The notes under the pieces: generated by a model
Databases searched by the model: none
Seen by the model: the letters and a program-made list of their open reading frames with translations, nothing else
What the model was told of the DNA's origin: nothing
Origin: Oscillospiraceae bacterium
GTDB taxonomy: Bacteria > Bacillota > Clostridia > Oscillospirales > Oscillospiraceae
Assembly: GCA_017516005.1 (NCBI GenBank)
Contig: JAFWDU010000006.1
Coordinates: forward strand, 1-36,677
DNA: 36,677 bases
Direction of reading: 5' to 3'
Position numbers and translations under genes: made by a program
Part shown: positions 7,402-15,348 of the stretch, piece after piece
Layout: each line of letters starts with the position of its first letter
Position numbering within the stretch: position 1 is the stretch's first letter

Positions 7402-9405
7402 TTAGGCTTCGTAGAATACCTGCATTGCCCGCATGGTCATGTAGCAGTCCAGCTTTGCAACAACCTCAAAGGGAGCGTGCATAGACAGAACGGGAACGCC
7501 GGCATCCAATGTGTCGATATTTCTGTTTGCCATGTATGCGGCAACCGTTCCGCCGCCCCCCTGATCAACCTTGCCGAGCTCGCCCATCTGCCAGCGGATA
7601 TTGTTCGCGTCAAACAGGCGCGTTACATATCCCACAAGTTCCGCGGAGGCGTCAGAAGCGCCGCCCTTGCCTCTTGAACCGGTGTATTTGCACAATCCAA
7701 TTCCGTAGTTGAACCGTGTATTGTTCCGGCTGTCGGAAACGGAAGCGTAAGTGGGATCAAAGGCATTGGAGACATCGGCGGAGAGGCACTTGGATGCTTC
7801 AAAACAGCGGCGAAGAGGAACGTTCTGACTCTCACACAGATCTTTCATGAAAGTCTCAAAGAATACGGACTGCATGCCGGAAACGCCGACAGAACCGATC
7901 TCCTCTTTGTCAGCAAGAACACAGACGCATGTATGCTCGGGTGTTCCGAGACGGATCATGGGCCAGAACTCCGCATAGGAGCAAACACGGTCATCATGTC
8001 CGTAACCGCCGATCATACTGCGATCAAGACCGATTTCTCTGCAGGGACCCGCTGGAACAACACTCAGCTCTGCAGAATAGAAATCCTGCTCTACGATTCC
8101 GTATTTCTCGTTGAGGAGCTTTAGAACCTGGAGCTTGACAAGGTCTTTTCCTTCATCTTCCGGATAGGGCTGACTGCCGATCAGCAGATTCAGGCTCTCA
8201 CCGGAAACACCTTCTGCGAGTGACTGTTTCATCTGATCGCCAGCAAGATGGATCAGAAGATCCGTGACACAGAAAACCGGATCGGAGGGATCTTCACCGA
8301 TACAGATCTCTACAGTGTTTCCATTCTTCAGGCAGACAACGCCGTGAATTGCCATTGGCGTAACAGTCCACTGATACTTCTTGATGCCTCCATAGTAATG
8401 GGTTTTCAGGAGCGCAAGCTCCGCATCCTCGTACAGAGGATTGGGCTTCAGATCCAGTCTGGGTGAATCGATATGTGCCGCAGTGATATGCGCGCCGGCA
8501 GAAAGCGGTGCATTGCCGATTACGGCAAATACGGCGCTCTTCCCTCTGTTGACCGCATAGATGCGGGAACCGGGCTGTAGTGCCATACCAGGCTGATATG
8601 CCTTAAATCCGGCAGCTTCCGCCTGACGTACGGCCTCACAAACACATTCACGTTCGGTTTTGCCTGCGTTCAGAAATGCCATATAGTCACTGCAATAAGC
8701 ATTCATTGCCTGAATGTCCGATTCAGACAAATCCTTATAAGCGTTTTTCGGCTGATAAAACAGTTCATCACGGAGGTCTGGCTTCTTTTCTTCGTTCATT
8801 TTTTGGCACTCCTTTTTGTTGTTTATGATTTTGAGCAGCAGTGTGCTGCACGCTGTCTGAAATGAATCAAGGTCTCCGGTGTTTTCGATCGTGTAATCGC
8901 AAAGACCGGAAAAATAGGAGTTGGGCTGCTGGGCACGAATACGGGTAATCGCTGACTGTTCGTCAATTCGTTCTCGGGACATAAGCCGCTGAACGCGGTC
9001 AGATTCAGGTGCGGTAATAGCAATGGTAACATCGCACAGATCGGAAATTCCGCTTTCAAACAGACGGATCGCGTCGATTGCAGCAGCATCTTTCCCGGCA
9101 GCTTCTGCCTGTTCCAGCAATTGAAGAATCCGCTTTTTTACAACCGGATCTGTAATTGCACTCAGTTCAGATAATGCGGAAGGGTTTGCAAAGACAATAC
9201 GGCCGAGGGCTTTTCGGTCGAGAATGCCGTTCTGCACCGTCCCGGGAAAATGTGCACCGATTGCCTGCGTCAGTTCCGGATCTGTCAGAAGAAGTTCATG
9301 GTATACCGCATCGCAGTCAAAGATTTCGCTGGAGTGTGGTTCCAGACAGCGCAGTGCGGTCGTTTTTCCGCATCCAGTACCACCGGTAAATCCGATGATA
9401 ATCAT
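7402..9405 (-). CDS. coaE: Fused dephospho-CoA kinase / M18 family aminopeptidase reading frame
   Basis: One stop-free frame of 667 residues joins two complete enzymes. Residues 1-202 are dephospho-CoA kinase, the last step of coenzyme A synthesis: P-loop GGTGCGKT at 8-15, FDCDAVYHELL, RLFESG, and lid arginines in SRERIDEQSAITR. Residues 203-667 are an M18 aspartyl-type aminopeptidase of normal 465-residue length. All expected metal and catalytic ligands are visible: AAHIDSPRLDLKP, GHDDR, DKEEIGS, LSADVSNAFD and SMHAPFE. The kinase start has GAGGGGG six bases upstream and lies 14 bases after tsaC. The linker KIINNKKECQK is the translation of what looks like an intergenic ribosome binding site, so the aminopeptidase is probably also made separately from the internal ATG at 8799. 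Either a real fusion or a lost coaE stop codon would explain this. Confidence 0.85.
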   Translation of the reverse strand: MIIIGFTGGTGCGKTTALRCLEPHSSEIFDCDAVYHELLLTDPELTQAIGAHFPGTVQNGILDRKALGRIVFANPSALSELSAITDPVVKKRILQLLEQAEAAGKDAAAIDAIRLFESGISDLCDVTIAITAPESDRVQRLMSRERIDEQSAITRIRAQQPNSYFSGLCDYTIENTGDLDSFQTACSTLLLKIINNKKECQKMNEEKKPDLRDELFYQPKNAYKDLSESDIQAMNAYCSDYMAFLNAGKTERECVCEAVRQAEAAGFKAYQPGMALQPGSRIYAVNRGKSAVFAVIGNAPLSAGAHITAAHIDSPRLDLKPNPLYEDAELALLKTHYYGGIKKYQWTVTPMAIHGVVCLKNGNTVEICIGEDPSDPVFCVTDLLIHLAGDQMKQSLAEGVSGESLNLLIGSQPYPEDEGKDLVKLQVLKLLNEKYGIVEQDFYSAELSVVPAGPCREIGLDRSMIGGYGHDDRVCSYAEFWPMIRLGTPEHTCVCVLADKEEIGSVGVSGMQSVFFETFMKDLCESQNVPLRRCFEASKCLSADVSNAFDPTYASVSDSRNNTRFNYGIGLCKYTGSRGKGGASDASAELVGYVTRLFDANNIRWQMGELGKVDQGGGGTVAAYMANRNIDTLDAGVPVLSMHAPFEVVAKLDCYMTMRAMQVFYEA
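8799..8815 (-). promoter_or_regulatory. Internal ribosome binding site and start for the M18 aminopeptidase
   Basis: The minus strand shows AAAGGAG, eight bases, then ATG at 8799. This is one of the best Shine-Dalgarno matches in the window, and it lies inside the coaE-aminopeptidase frame. A start here yields a 465-residue protein beginning MNEEKKPDLRDEL, the natural N-terminus for a free M18 peptidase. Confidence 0.75.
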
Positions 9406-9419
9406 GGTATTCCCCCTCT

Positions 9420-10442
9420 TCAGAGTGAAATGACATGAAAGCCGGCGGCTTTCTTCAGACGGTTCGCAACTGCAAGTCCGAGACCTGTTTCGTCCGGACA
9501 TTGGGCGTAGATCTCCATGACATCAGTGGAATCAAAAGCTCGAAGCGCATCAAAAACACGCTGCGCGTTTGAAAGAAGATCGCCGCTCCTGCCGATCGTC
9601 TGTATAACACGGCCGGGGAAAGCATTCGAGAAATCATCGAAACAGATTACGCCTGCTCCTAGGGGAGCGTGTTGTGCAATATAAACCGCGGTTTTATCCG
9701 CTGAACCTGTAAGAACGGTTACGGGAGCCTTCGGCGCATAGTGCCGATACTTCATTCCCGGCGCTTTTGGACGTTCACCGGCAGACAGCGGACGCAGAAG
9801 CGCTTCATCAACTGCAACATGGCCGACAATTTTCTCTAGAGATTCCAAAGGCATTCCGCCCGGTCGAAGAAGTCTGGGAGGAGAAACGGTCAAATCAAGG
9901 ATTGTGGATTCCACACCAATTCCGCAGCTTCCGCCATCCACGATCAGATCGATTCTGCCGCTCATATCCTCAATCATATGCTGAGCCGTCGTCGGACTCG
10001 GCCTTCCGGAAAGATTTCCTGATGGCGCGGCAATGGGGACACCCGCTGCTGAGATAATCGCTCTTGTGATTGTATTGTCCGGACAGCGGATCGCCACGGT
10101 ATTCAATCCGGCGGTTGTCCGTTTGGGAACATTATCACGGCATTTAAGGACCAGGGTCAGAGGACCAGGCCAGAACTGTTCTGCAAGTTCGTATGCTACA
10201 GGAGGCACGTCTTCACAGAAGGATTCAAGCTGTGAAGCATCCGAAATATGAAGAATCAGCGGATTATCCTGTGGCCTTCCTTTTGCCTCAAAAATCTTTG
10301 CAACAGCAGACTCATTAAGTCCGTCGGCGCCAAGCCCGTAAACAGTCTCGGTGGGAATAGCGACAAGTCCGCCTGCGCGGATAACTTCAGCAGCGGATTC
10401 CACTACACCGGGCTCATCTGCTTTCATGATCTTTGTAATCAT
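9420..10442 (-). CDS. tsaC: Threonylcarbamoyl-AMP synthase, Sua5/YwlC type
   Basis: A 340-residue enzyme that makes threonylcarbamoyl-AMP from threonine, bicarbonate and ATP, the first step in forming t6A37 on ANN-decoding tRNAs. The YrdC domain covers about residues 10-200: GGLVAIPTETVYGLGAD, the KGRPQDNPLILHI motif, PGPLTLVLKC, TVAIRCPDN and SGNLSGRPSPTTAQH. The extra C-terminal Sua5 domain follows a linker PGMKYRHYAPKAPV and extends to the end, so this is the longer Sua5 form rather than short TsaC. The start overlaps the prfA stop by four bases (ATGA), indicating translational coupling. coaE begins 14 bases downstream. The prfA-tsaC order is common in Bacillota, but prmC, often found between them, is absent. 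Confidence 0.95.
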   Translation of the reverse strand: MITKIMKADEPGVVESAAEVIRAGGLVAIPTETVYGLGADGLNESAVAKIFEAKGRPQDNPLILHISDASQLESFCEDVPPVAYELAEQFWPGPLTLVLKCRDNVPKRTTAGLNTVAIRCPDNTITRAIISAAGVPIAAPSGNLSGRPSPTTAQHMIEDMSGRIDLIVDGGSCGIGVESTILDLTVSPPRLLRPGGMPLESLEKIVGHVAVDEALLRPLSAGERPKAPGMKYRHYAPKAPVTVLTGSADKTAVYIAQHAPLGAGVICFDDFSNAFPGRVIQTIGRSGDLLSNAQRVFDALRAFDSTDVMEIYAQCPDETGLGLAVANRLKKAAGFHVISL

Positions 10443-11527
10443 CCGGGATTCTCACTTCTTTGCATTTTTTCTGCCTGATCTGCCGTAATCAGAGGATCAA
10501 TCAACAGATCCAGATCTCCGTTGAGCACATCTTCAATCTGATACAGAGTCAGGCCAATTCTGTGGTCAGTCACTCTACCCTGCGGGTAATTGTATGTCCG
10601 GATGCGTTCGTTGCGCATTCCTGTGCCAACCTGGCTTTTTCGCTCAGCAGTATAGGCACTCTGTATCCGCTCCTGTTCCGCCTGATAAAGGATTGAGGCA
10701 AGCATGTTCATGGCCTTCTGCCGATTCTGAGCCTGACTGCGCTCCTCTTGGCAGGCGACGACCGTGCCTGTAGGGATATGCGTGAGACGCACAGCAGAGG
10801 ATGTCTTATTGACATGCTGTCCGCCTGCTCCGGATGCGCGGTAGACATCCATTTTAATATCCTCGGGGCGAATATCCACCGAAGCCTCATCCATTTCCGG
10901 AAGAACTGCAACAGTTGCGGTGGATGTATGAACGCGTCCGCCGGATTCTGTTTCCGGAACGCGCTGAACACGATGAACTCCGCTCTCAAACTTCAGCCTG
11001 GAATAAGCGCCGTAACCGGAGATTGAAAGAGTAACTTCTTTGAATCCGCCCAGTTCTGTCTCATTGAGATTGAGAAGTTCCGTCGTCCAGCCCCGACGTT
11101 CTGCATACATGGTATACATCCGGTAGAGAGAATGCGCAAACAGAGCACTCTCCTCTCCGCCGACACCGGCACGGATCTCCATAATGACATTCCGGTCATC
11201 ATTTGGATCCTTCGGCAGCAGAAGAATCTTCAGTTCCTGTTCCAGATCCTGAAGCTTCTGTTTAAGGGATGTGTACTCCTCCTGACAAAGATCTCGAAGT
11301 TCCGGTTCCAGAGTGCCGTCCAGCATTTCTCGGAGATCCTCCGATTCGGACTGAGTTTTGCAGTATGAGCGGAAAGCAGTAACAACAGGTTCCAGTTCCT
11401 TCTGTTCCCGCAGCAGCTTTGCTGCTGCCTGTGCATCAGAATAGAAATCCGGCTGCGAAGCACGTTCACCCATTTCCGCATATCGGTCTTCGACTCTTTT
11501 TAGTTTCTCAAGCATATCGCTCAGCAT
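10439..11527 (-). CDS. prfA: Peptide chain release factor 1
   Basis: A class I release factor of 362 residues that reads UAA and UAG in the ribosomal A site and triggers release of the finished protein. The catalytic GGQ lies in GAGGQHVNKTSSAVRL. The codon-recognition tripeptide region reads VPETES, matching the PxT of RF1 rather than the SPF of RF2. The sequence RVHTSTATVAVLPE is typical of RF1. The start has GAGGG six bases upstream; a second Met four residues later is possible. A promoter lies at 11551-11579. It is the first gene of the prfA-tsaC-coaE::M18 unit. The methyltransferase PrmC that modifies the GGQ glutamine is not encoded next to it here. Confidence 0.97.
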   Translation of the reverse strand: MLSDMLEKLKRVEDRYAEMGERASQPDFYSDAQAAAKLLREQKELEPVVTAFRSYCKTQSESEDLREMLDGTLEPELRDLCQEEYTSLKQKLQDLEQELKILLLPKDPNDDRNVIMEIRAGVGGEESALFAHSLYRMYTMYAERRGWTTELLNLNETELGGFKEVTLSISGYGAYSRLKFESGVHRVQRVPETESGGRVHTSTATVAVLPEMDEASVDIRPEDIKMDVYRASGAGGQHVNKTSSAVRLTHIPTGTVVACQEERSQAQNRQKAMNMLASILYQAEQERIQSAYTAERKSQVGTGMRNERIRTYNYPQGRVTDHRIGLTLYQIEDVLNGDLDLLIDPLITADQAEKMQRSENPG

Positions 11528-11550
11528 GATATTCCCTCATTTCTGCAATA

Positions 11551-11579
11551 AGAATAGCATTTGAAGTAAGAAAAGTAAA
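11551..11579 (-). promoter_or_regulatory. Sigma-A-type promoter for prfA operon
   Basis: On the minus strand: TTTACT, a 17-base spacer, TATTCT. The expected transcript starts about 17 bases before the prfA ATG, leaving room for its GAGGG ribosome binding site. Confidence 0.5.
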
Positions 11580-11742
11580 CTCTGAAATGACTTGTTCCGA
11601 TCTTGTCTGCCGGTATAAATGCAAGTCGAATAATGCAGTTTTATGTAAAATTTACGTATATAATATATGCATCTTTCATTCAACGAATTCTATGCTATAA
11701 GTAAAAGTCAAACTCCGGAGCGAAAATGCAATAGATTAACAG

Positions 11743-11771
11743 TTGCATAATTCATTGGATTATGCTAAAAT
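11743..11771 (+). promoter_or_regulatory. Sigma-A-type promoter for the dehydrogenase gene
   Basis: TTGCAT, a 17-base spacer and TAAAAT, 62 bases before the start codon and clear of the prfA promoter. Confidence 0.6.
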
Positions 11772-11833
11772 ACCTTTGTCTTTCAAAACATTCAAGATAT
11801 GAATGTCAAACACTAATCAGGAGGTAAACCAAG

Positions 11834-13096
11834 ATGAAAGAAATCCGCGTTGGTATCATCGGCGGCGGCATGATCAGCCATCGTCACATGACCATCTACT
11901 CCAACATTCAGCGCCATGCAGAACAGCTCGGCTTCACTGCCAAAGTTGTTGCTGTCGCTGAAATCGACGCTGCCAAGCTGGAAGCATGGCGTCAGCGCTA
12001 CGGCTTTGATGCCAAGGACTGCTACACCGATTTCCGTGAAATGCTGAAGCGCGACGATCTGGATACCATTGACGTCTGCGTCCACAACAACCTGCATGCT
12101 CCTGTTTCCATCGCTGTCATGAAGGCTGGCTTCGACTGCTACTGCGAGAAGCCCATCAGCTCCAACTGGCACGATGCCAACATGATGACCGAAGCTGCAA
12201 AGAAACTGGGCCGCAAGTTCCATGTTCAGATCAGCTCCATCATGACCCCGCAGTCCCGTGTTGCCCGTGATATGATCGCTCGCGGCGATCTGGGTGACCT
12301 GTACTACGTCAACCTGCACTTCTTCTCTCAGCGCCGCCGTCCCGGCTACGATCTGCCCCAGTTCACCACCGACTTCTACACCAAGAAAGTCGCTGGCCAT
12401 GGCCCGCTGATCGACCTCGGCATTTACCTCATCAGCCAGATCCTCTTTGTGACTGGTGTTCCCGAACTGAAGAGTGTTTCCGGTTTTGCTACCCGCGGCC
12501 TCGAGTATGATGACCGCCTCATCAAGGATCCCAACGGCTTCACCGTTGAGGACTTTGGCACCGGCTTTGCAAAGTATGCTAACGGCATGACCTTCAACGT
12601 TCTGGGTGCTTCCGCTGGTAACTACAGAGACTACGGCCTGACCTACATCCTGGGCTCCAAGGGTGGTCTTGAGATCACCGGCACCGACACAACCGGCGGC
12701 AAGTTTGCTGCTGCTGCTAATGCAAATGCTGCTACCCTGTTCGGCGGCGCTCCCGAGCTGACCTTCTTCGGAGATCAGGGCGGCCGCAACGTCACTGTCG
12801 AGCTGAACTGCGCTGAGAACGGCAACCTCGAAGAGCTGGCCGATCCCAGCAAGCTTCTCTACAACGACAACCAGGTTATGTGGCTGGCATACAAGCTGGG
12901 CATCCTGAATGACGAGACCCGTTACAACACTCCCGAGATCGCAAAGAACATGCTGCTCCTCACCGACGGCCTGTTCCTCTCCAGCGAGCTGGGCCGTGAA
13001 GTCACTGTTGACGAGATCAAGGCTATGTCCAAGTCCATGGCTATCACCGATCAGGAGACTCCGTTCGGCACCATCCACTACGATCTGGACTTCTAA
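11834..13096 (+). CDS. Gfo/Idh/MocA family oxidoreductase
   Basis: A 420-residue NAD(P)-dependent sugar or inositol-type dehydrogenase. The N-terminal Rossmann fold shows GIIGGGMIS at residues 7-15. The family motif CEKPIS, with the catalytic-site lysine at about 106, follows. The C-terminal alpha/beta domain contains GPLIDLGIYLISQIL, which matches the conserved DxGxHxxD-like region with Tyr in place of the usual His. The substrate cannot be assigned. AGGAGG lies eight bases before the ATG and a good promoter precedes it. The codons are strongly C-ending (ATC, AAC, TAC, GAC), unlike neighbouring genes, as in highly expressed genes. The opposite strand has a stop-free frame of similar length, a by-product of this bias. 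A strong terminator makes it monocistronic. Confidence 0.9.
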   Translation: MKEIRVGIIGGGMISHRHMTIYSNIQRHAEQLGFTAKVVAVAEIDAAKLEAWRQRYGFDAKDCYTDFREMLKRDDLDTIDVCVHNNLHAPVSIAVMKAGFDCYCEKPISSNWHDANMMTEAAKKLGRKFHVQISSIMTPQSRVARDMIARGDLGDLYYVNLHFFSQRRRPGYDLPQFTTDFYTKKVAGHGPLIDLGIYLISQILFVTGVPELKSVSGFATRGLEYDDRLIKDPNGFTVEDFGTGFAKYANGMTFNVLGASAGNYRDYGLTYILGSKGGLEITGTDTTGGKFAAAANANAATLFGGAPELTFFGDQGGRNVTVELNCAENGNLEELADPSKLLYNDNQVMWLAYKLGILNDETRYNTPEIAKNMLLLTDGLFLSSELGREVTVDEIKAMSKSMAITDQETPFGTIHYDLDF

Positions 13097-13108
13097 TTTC
13101 AAATCTGC

Positions 13109-13139
13109 AAAAAAGAGCGGGCTTGTCCCGCTCTTTTTT
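13109..13139 (+). terminator. Strong terminator of the dehydrogenase gene
   Basis: AAAAAAGAGCGGG pairs with CCCGCTCTTTTTT around a 5-base loop, 13 bases after the stop codon. It is symmetrical and can work in both directions. Confidence 0.9.
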
Positions 13140-13140
13140 A

Positions 13141-13169
13141 TTGCTTTACGAATATTATGGTGGTATACT
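13141..13169 (+). promoter_or_regulatory. Sigma-A-type promoter for the kinase gene
   Basis: TTGCTT, a 17-base spacer, TATACT, starting right after the preceding terminator. The expected transcript start is downstream of the in-frame ATG at 13157. Confidence 0.6.
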
Positions 13170-13201
13170 TGACTTACACAATGAATAAGGAGGTCATCCT
13201 C

Positions 13202-13768
13202 ATGAAAAAGCCTTTTGTGATCGGAATTGCAGGCGGTACCTGCAGCGGCAAATCAACACTTTCGGAACATCTCACCGAAGCGCTGAGCAAGAAATACAAG
13301 GTCAATCTGATCAATATGGACCGCTATTTCAAGCGTCCTGGCATTACGACCATCGCTCCCATTACCGGCATTGAATATGTGGAGCACAACCATCCGGATG
13401 CACTCCGTCTGGATGATATGTATGTGGACTTTGATGCTGCAGTTGCCCCTGCGGACGATGCTGCCGATGTGGTAATCATTGAAGGCCTGTTTGCGCTTTA
13501 TCTGGAACATATCCGCAAGCAGCTGGATCTTAAGATCTTTGTGGATCTTGCCAGTGATGAGCGTCTTGTCCGCCGGATTGATAAATTTATGGCAAGAGGC
13601 CAGACCAAGCAGGAAGTGACTGACCGTTACATTGACACAGTCCGTTTCCGCCATAATGAGCTAATTGAGCCGACCCGCTGGCATGCTGACCTTGTTCTCA
13701 ACGGCGTTTTTGACCGCACAAAAGCGGAAGAGATCGTGCTTAACTACGTGGAATCTCAGATCAAATAA
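13202..13768 (+). CDS. Uridine kinase-like P-loop nucleoside kinase
   Basis: A 188-residue kinase of the uridine kinase / phosphoribulokinase superfamily, expected to phosphorylate a nucleoside such as uridine with ATP or GTP. The P-loop is GGTCSGKST at about residues 10-18. NMDRYFKRP matches the Asp-containing substrate loop. The Walker B-like strand VVIIEGLFALY is followed by FVDLASDERLVRRIDKFMARG, with lid arginines, as in Udk. It is shorter than typical Udk (about 210). The start at 13202 is chosen because AAGGAGG lies eight bases upstream and the promoter precedes it; the earlier ATG at 13157 is upstream of the likely transcript. In related Bacillota, udk lies near mltG, U32-family and alaS genes, as loosely here. 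The nucleoside is not certain. Confidence 0.85.
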   Translation: MKKPFVIGIAGGTCSGKSTLSEHLTEALSKKYKVNLINMDRYFKRPGITTIAPITGIEYVEHNHPDALRLDDMYVDFDAAVAPADDAADVVIIEGLFALYLEHIRKQLDLKIFVDLASDERLVRRIDKFMARGQTKQEVTDRYIDTVRFRHNELIEPTRWHADLVLNGVFDRTKAEEIVLNYVESQIK

Positions 13769-13790
13769 CGAACTTCCCTTTCAACGAATG

Positions 13791-13823
13791 AATGCCCGGT
13801 GCTGTTTTCTGGCACCGGGCATT
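13791..13823. terminator. Hairpin between the kinase and DHHW genes
   Basis: A perfect 12-bp stem, AATGCCCGGTGC with GCACCGGGCATT, has a 9-base loop and lies between convergent genes. T-tracts are weak, so it may work mainly as a bidirectional barrier. Confidence 0.7.
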
Positions 13824-13841
13824 TATCTTCATATTACGTAT

Positions 13842-15335
13842 TTACCATCCAATCAGTCCGCGGAGGTAATTGACATATGTGGAGTTGTTGATCATGAAAG
13901 GATAATTAATTACAAGAAGATCATCCACTTCCTGCTCAGCTGCGAAGGAAACAAGATCCAGATACGGTTTGTTGCCGTGGTTGAATTCTCTTGGATCAAT
14001 CACGATGATTTTGCTGTAGTGGCTGGTCAGGAACGGGACAAAGGCGTTTCCGTAGGATTCCTTGAGGACAATGCACGTCGGAGCATCTTCCAGAGCCGTT
14101 TCAATCACGCAGATGGGCGTATCGCCGCAAATGAAGCAGAGATACTTGTTCTGCTTGGATTCGTTGCTGATATTGGTGCTGACAACTGCAATGGGAATGC
14201 CTCCCGTAAGCGAGGAGTTCGTGTAATATTTTGCGTGGCTTTCCACAATGGGAAGATAATAGTCCACATAGTCCGGATTGTTCCACAGAATTTCGCTCTG
14301 GGGGTATTTTGATGTAAAGGTATAAAGACTTCCGACGAATTCATCATAACGTCCCGTTTCAAAATCCTCCAGGGAGACAGGTTTGAAGCCTGCAGTCTCA
14401 CAGAACGCAACATAGGCAAAATATGCACCGCGGGCGGTCCAGTGATGGTCGGTACGGAAATAGATATACTGATCAGTACGCGCTTCCAGCTTGGAATAGA
14501 TATCAACCGTCCGTACAGAATCGGACATCTGACTGTAAAGCGTATCAATCATTTTTTTCTGGCTGTGGGAACCGGTATGGAAATCAAGCGGAGAATAAAA
14601 CTCCGCTGCATTGGGAGTCACAAGGGAATATACCTGCAGGTCCGGCATTTTTTCAGCCATATCATTTACAACCTGGGCATAGGATGCAATGACATCGGGC
14701 ACCATGGTTGGAATTTCCATGGCCTGCGTGCCGATAATCGTGACAGCGCCAAGAGTCTGATAATCTGCATTGTCATTCTGAACCCATCCGGAATCGTGGG
14801 CGGCGTTTGCGTCCACCTCTTCGGTAACATCAACTTCCGGTTCAGGCTCTGCAACAGGTTCGTCGGGTGTATCGGGATCTGTATTATTTTCCGTTACATC
14901 GCTGTAATTCGGCTGAACAGTGTGTTCTTGCTGGTTTTGCTGATCCTGAGGATTCGCGTCCTTGCCAGTAGAAGCTTCTGAACGTGCACTTTCATAGTCA
15001 GCTAATGACATGCCACCCTGCTCTGCGCCGTTAGATGCGTCTATCAGAAGCATGGTACCTTCTTCTGATTTGGAAGAGTAATGATAGAAACCATTGAGCT
15101 GCTTGTTTGCGCGTGTAAAGCGGTCACGCATGGGGAACGTATCTGCATAATAGTCTTCCAGATCTGAAATATAGCTGCCTTTGAAAAGACTTTCAAAGGA
15201 GAATTCGGGTTTTGTTGCAAGCTTTCTGTTCTCCTCTATGGATACCGTTGGATCCGTATCAAAAAGGGAAACAATTCCAACGACAAGAAGAGACATAAGC
15301 AGAATTCCACCCAGAAGAAATCCGCGAATTTTCAA
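13842..15335 (-). CDS. DHHW family protein (AlgX/AlgJ-like, surface polymer O-acylation)
   Basis: A 497-residue membrane-anchored, mostly extracellular protein. One N-terminal hydrophobic helix (residues 5-25) is followed by a domain with ENRKLATKPEFS and DYYADTFPMRDRF, typical of DHHW proteins, and by the DHHW motif itself at 296-299 (FRTDHHWTARGAY). The family is related to the SGNH-like acetyltransferases AlgJ/AlgX and works with an MBOAT partner, which here lies directly upstream. Residues about 100-190 are a low-complexity Glu/Asp/Pro/Gln stretch, probably disordered. The start is TTG at 15335: AGGAGG lies eight bases upstream and overlaps the MBOAT stop codon. The frame is open further upstream but only within the MBOAT gene. 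The polymer modified is unknown. Confidence 0.88.
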   Translation of the reverse strand: MKIRGFLLGGILLMSLLVVGIVSLFDTDPTVSIEENRKLATKPEFSFESLFKGSYISDLEDYYADTFPMRDRFTRANKQLNGFYHYSSKSEEGTMLLIDASNGAEQGGMSLADYESARSEASTGKDANPQDQQNQQEHTVQPNYSDVTENNTDPDTPDEPVAEPEPEVDVTEEVDANAAHDSGWVQNDNADYQTLGAVTIIGTQAMEIPTMVPDVIASYAQVVNDMAEKMPDLQVYSLVTPNAAEFYSPLDFHTGSHSQKKMIDTLYSQMSDSVRTVDIYSKLEARTDQYIYFRTDHHWTARGAYFAYVAFCETAGFKPVSLEDFETGRYDEFVGSLYTFTSKYPQSEILWNNPDYVDYYLPIVESHAKYYTNSSLTGGIPIAVVSTNISNESKQNKYLCFICGDTPICVIETALEDAPTCIVLKESYGNAFVPFLTSHYSKIIVIDPREFNHGNKPYLDLVSFAAEQEVDDLLVINYPFMINNSTYVNYLRGLIGW

Positions 15336-15348
15336 ATTCAGCACCTCC

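Larger units (their letters stand above)
11528..11833. other. Divergent intergenic region between prfA and the Gfo/Idh/MocA gene
   Basis: This 306-base AT-rich gap carries a minus-strand promoter for prfA and a plus-strand promoter for the dehydrogenase. GTAAA-A-TTTAC at 11645-11655 is a small dyad that could be an operator. No gene is seen. Confidence 0.55.

Noticed and set aside
11813..13102. A 429-codon minus-strand open frame opposite the Gfo/Idh/MocA gene
   Set aside because: It is the mirror of a strongly codon-biased true gene. Its translation has no recognisable motif and no suitable start signals; the sense gene has family motifs, ribosome site and terminator.
13157..13201. Earlier start for the uridine-kinase-like gene
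   Set aside because: It lies within the promoter region, and the ATG at 13202 has a strong ribosome site.
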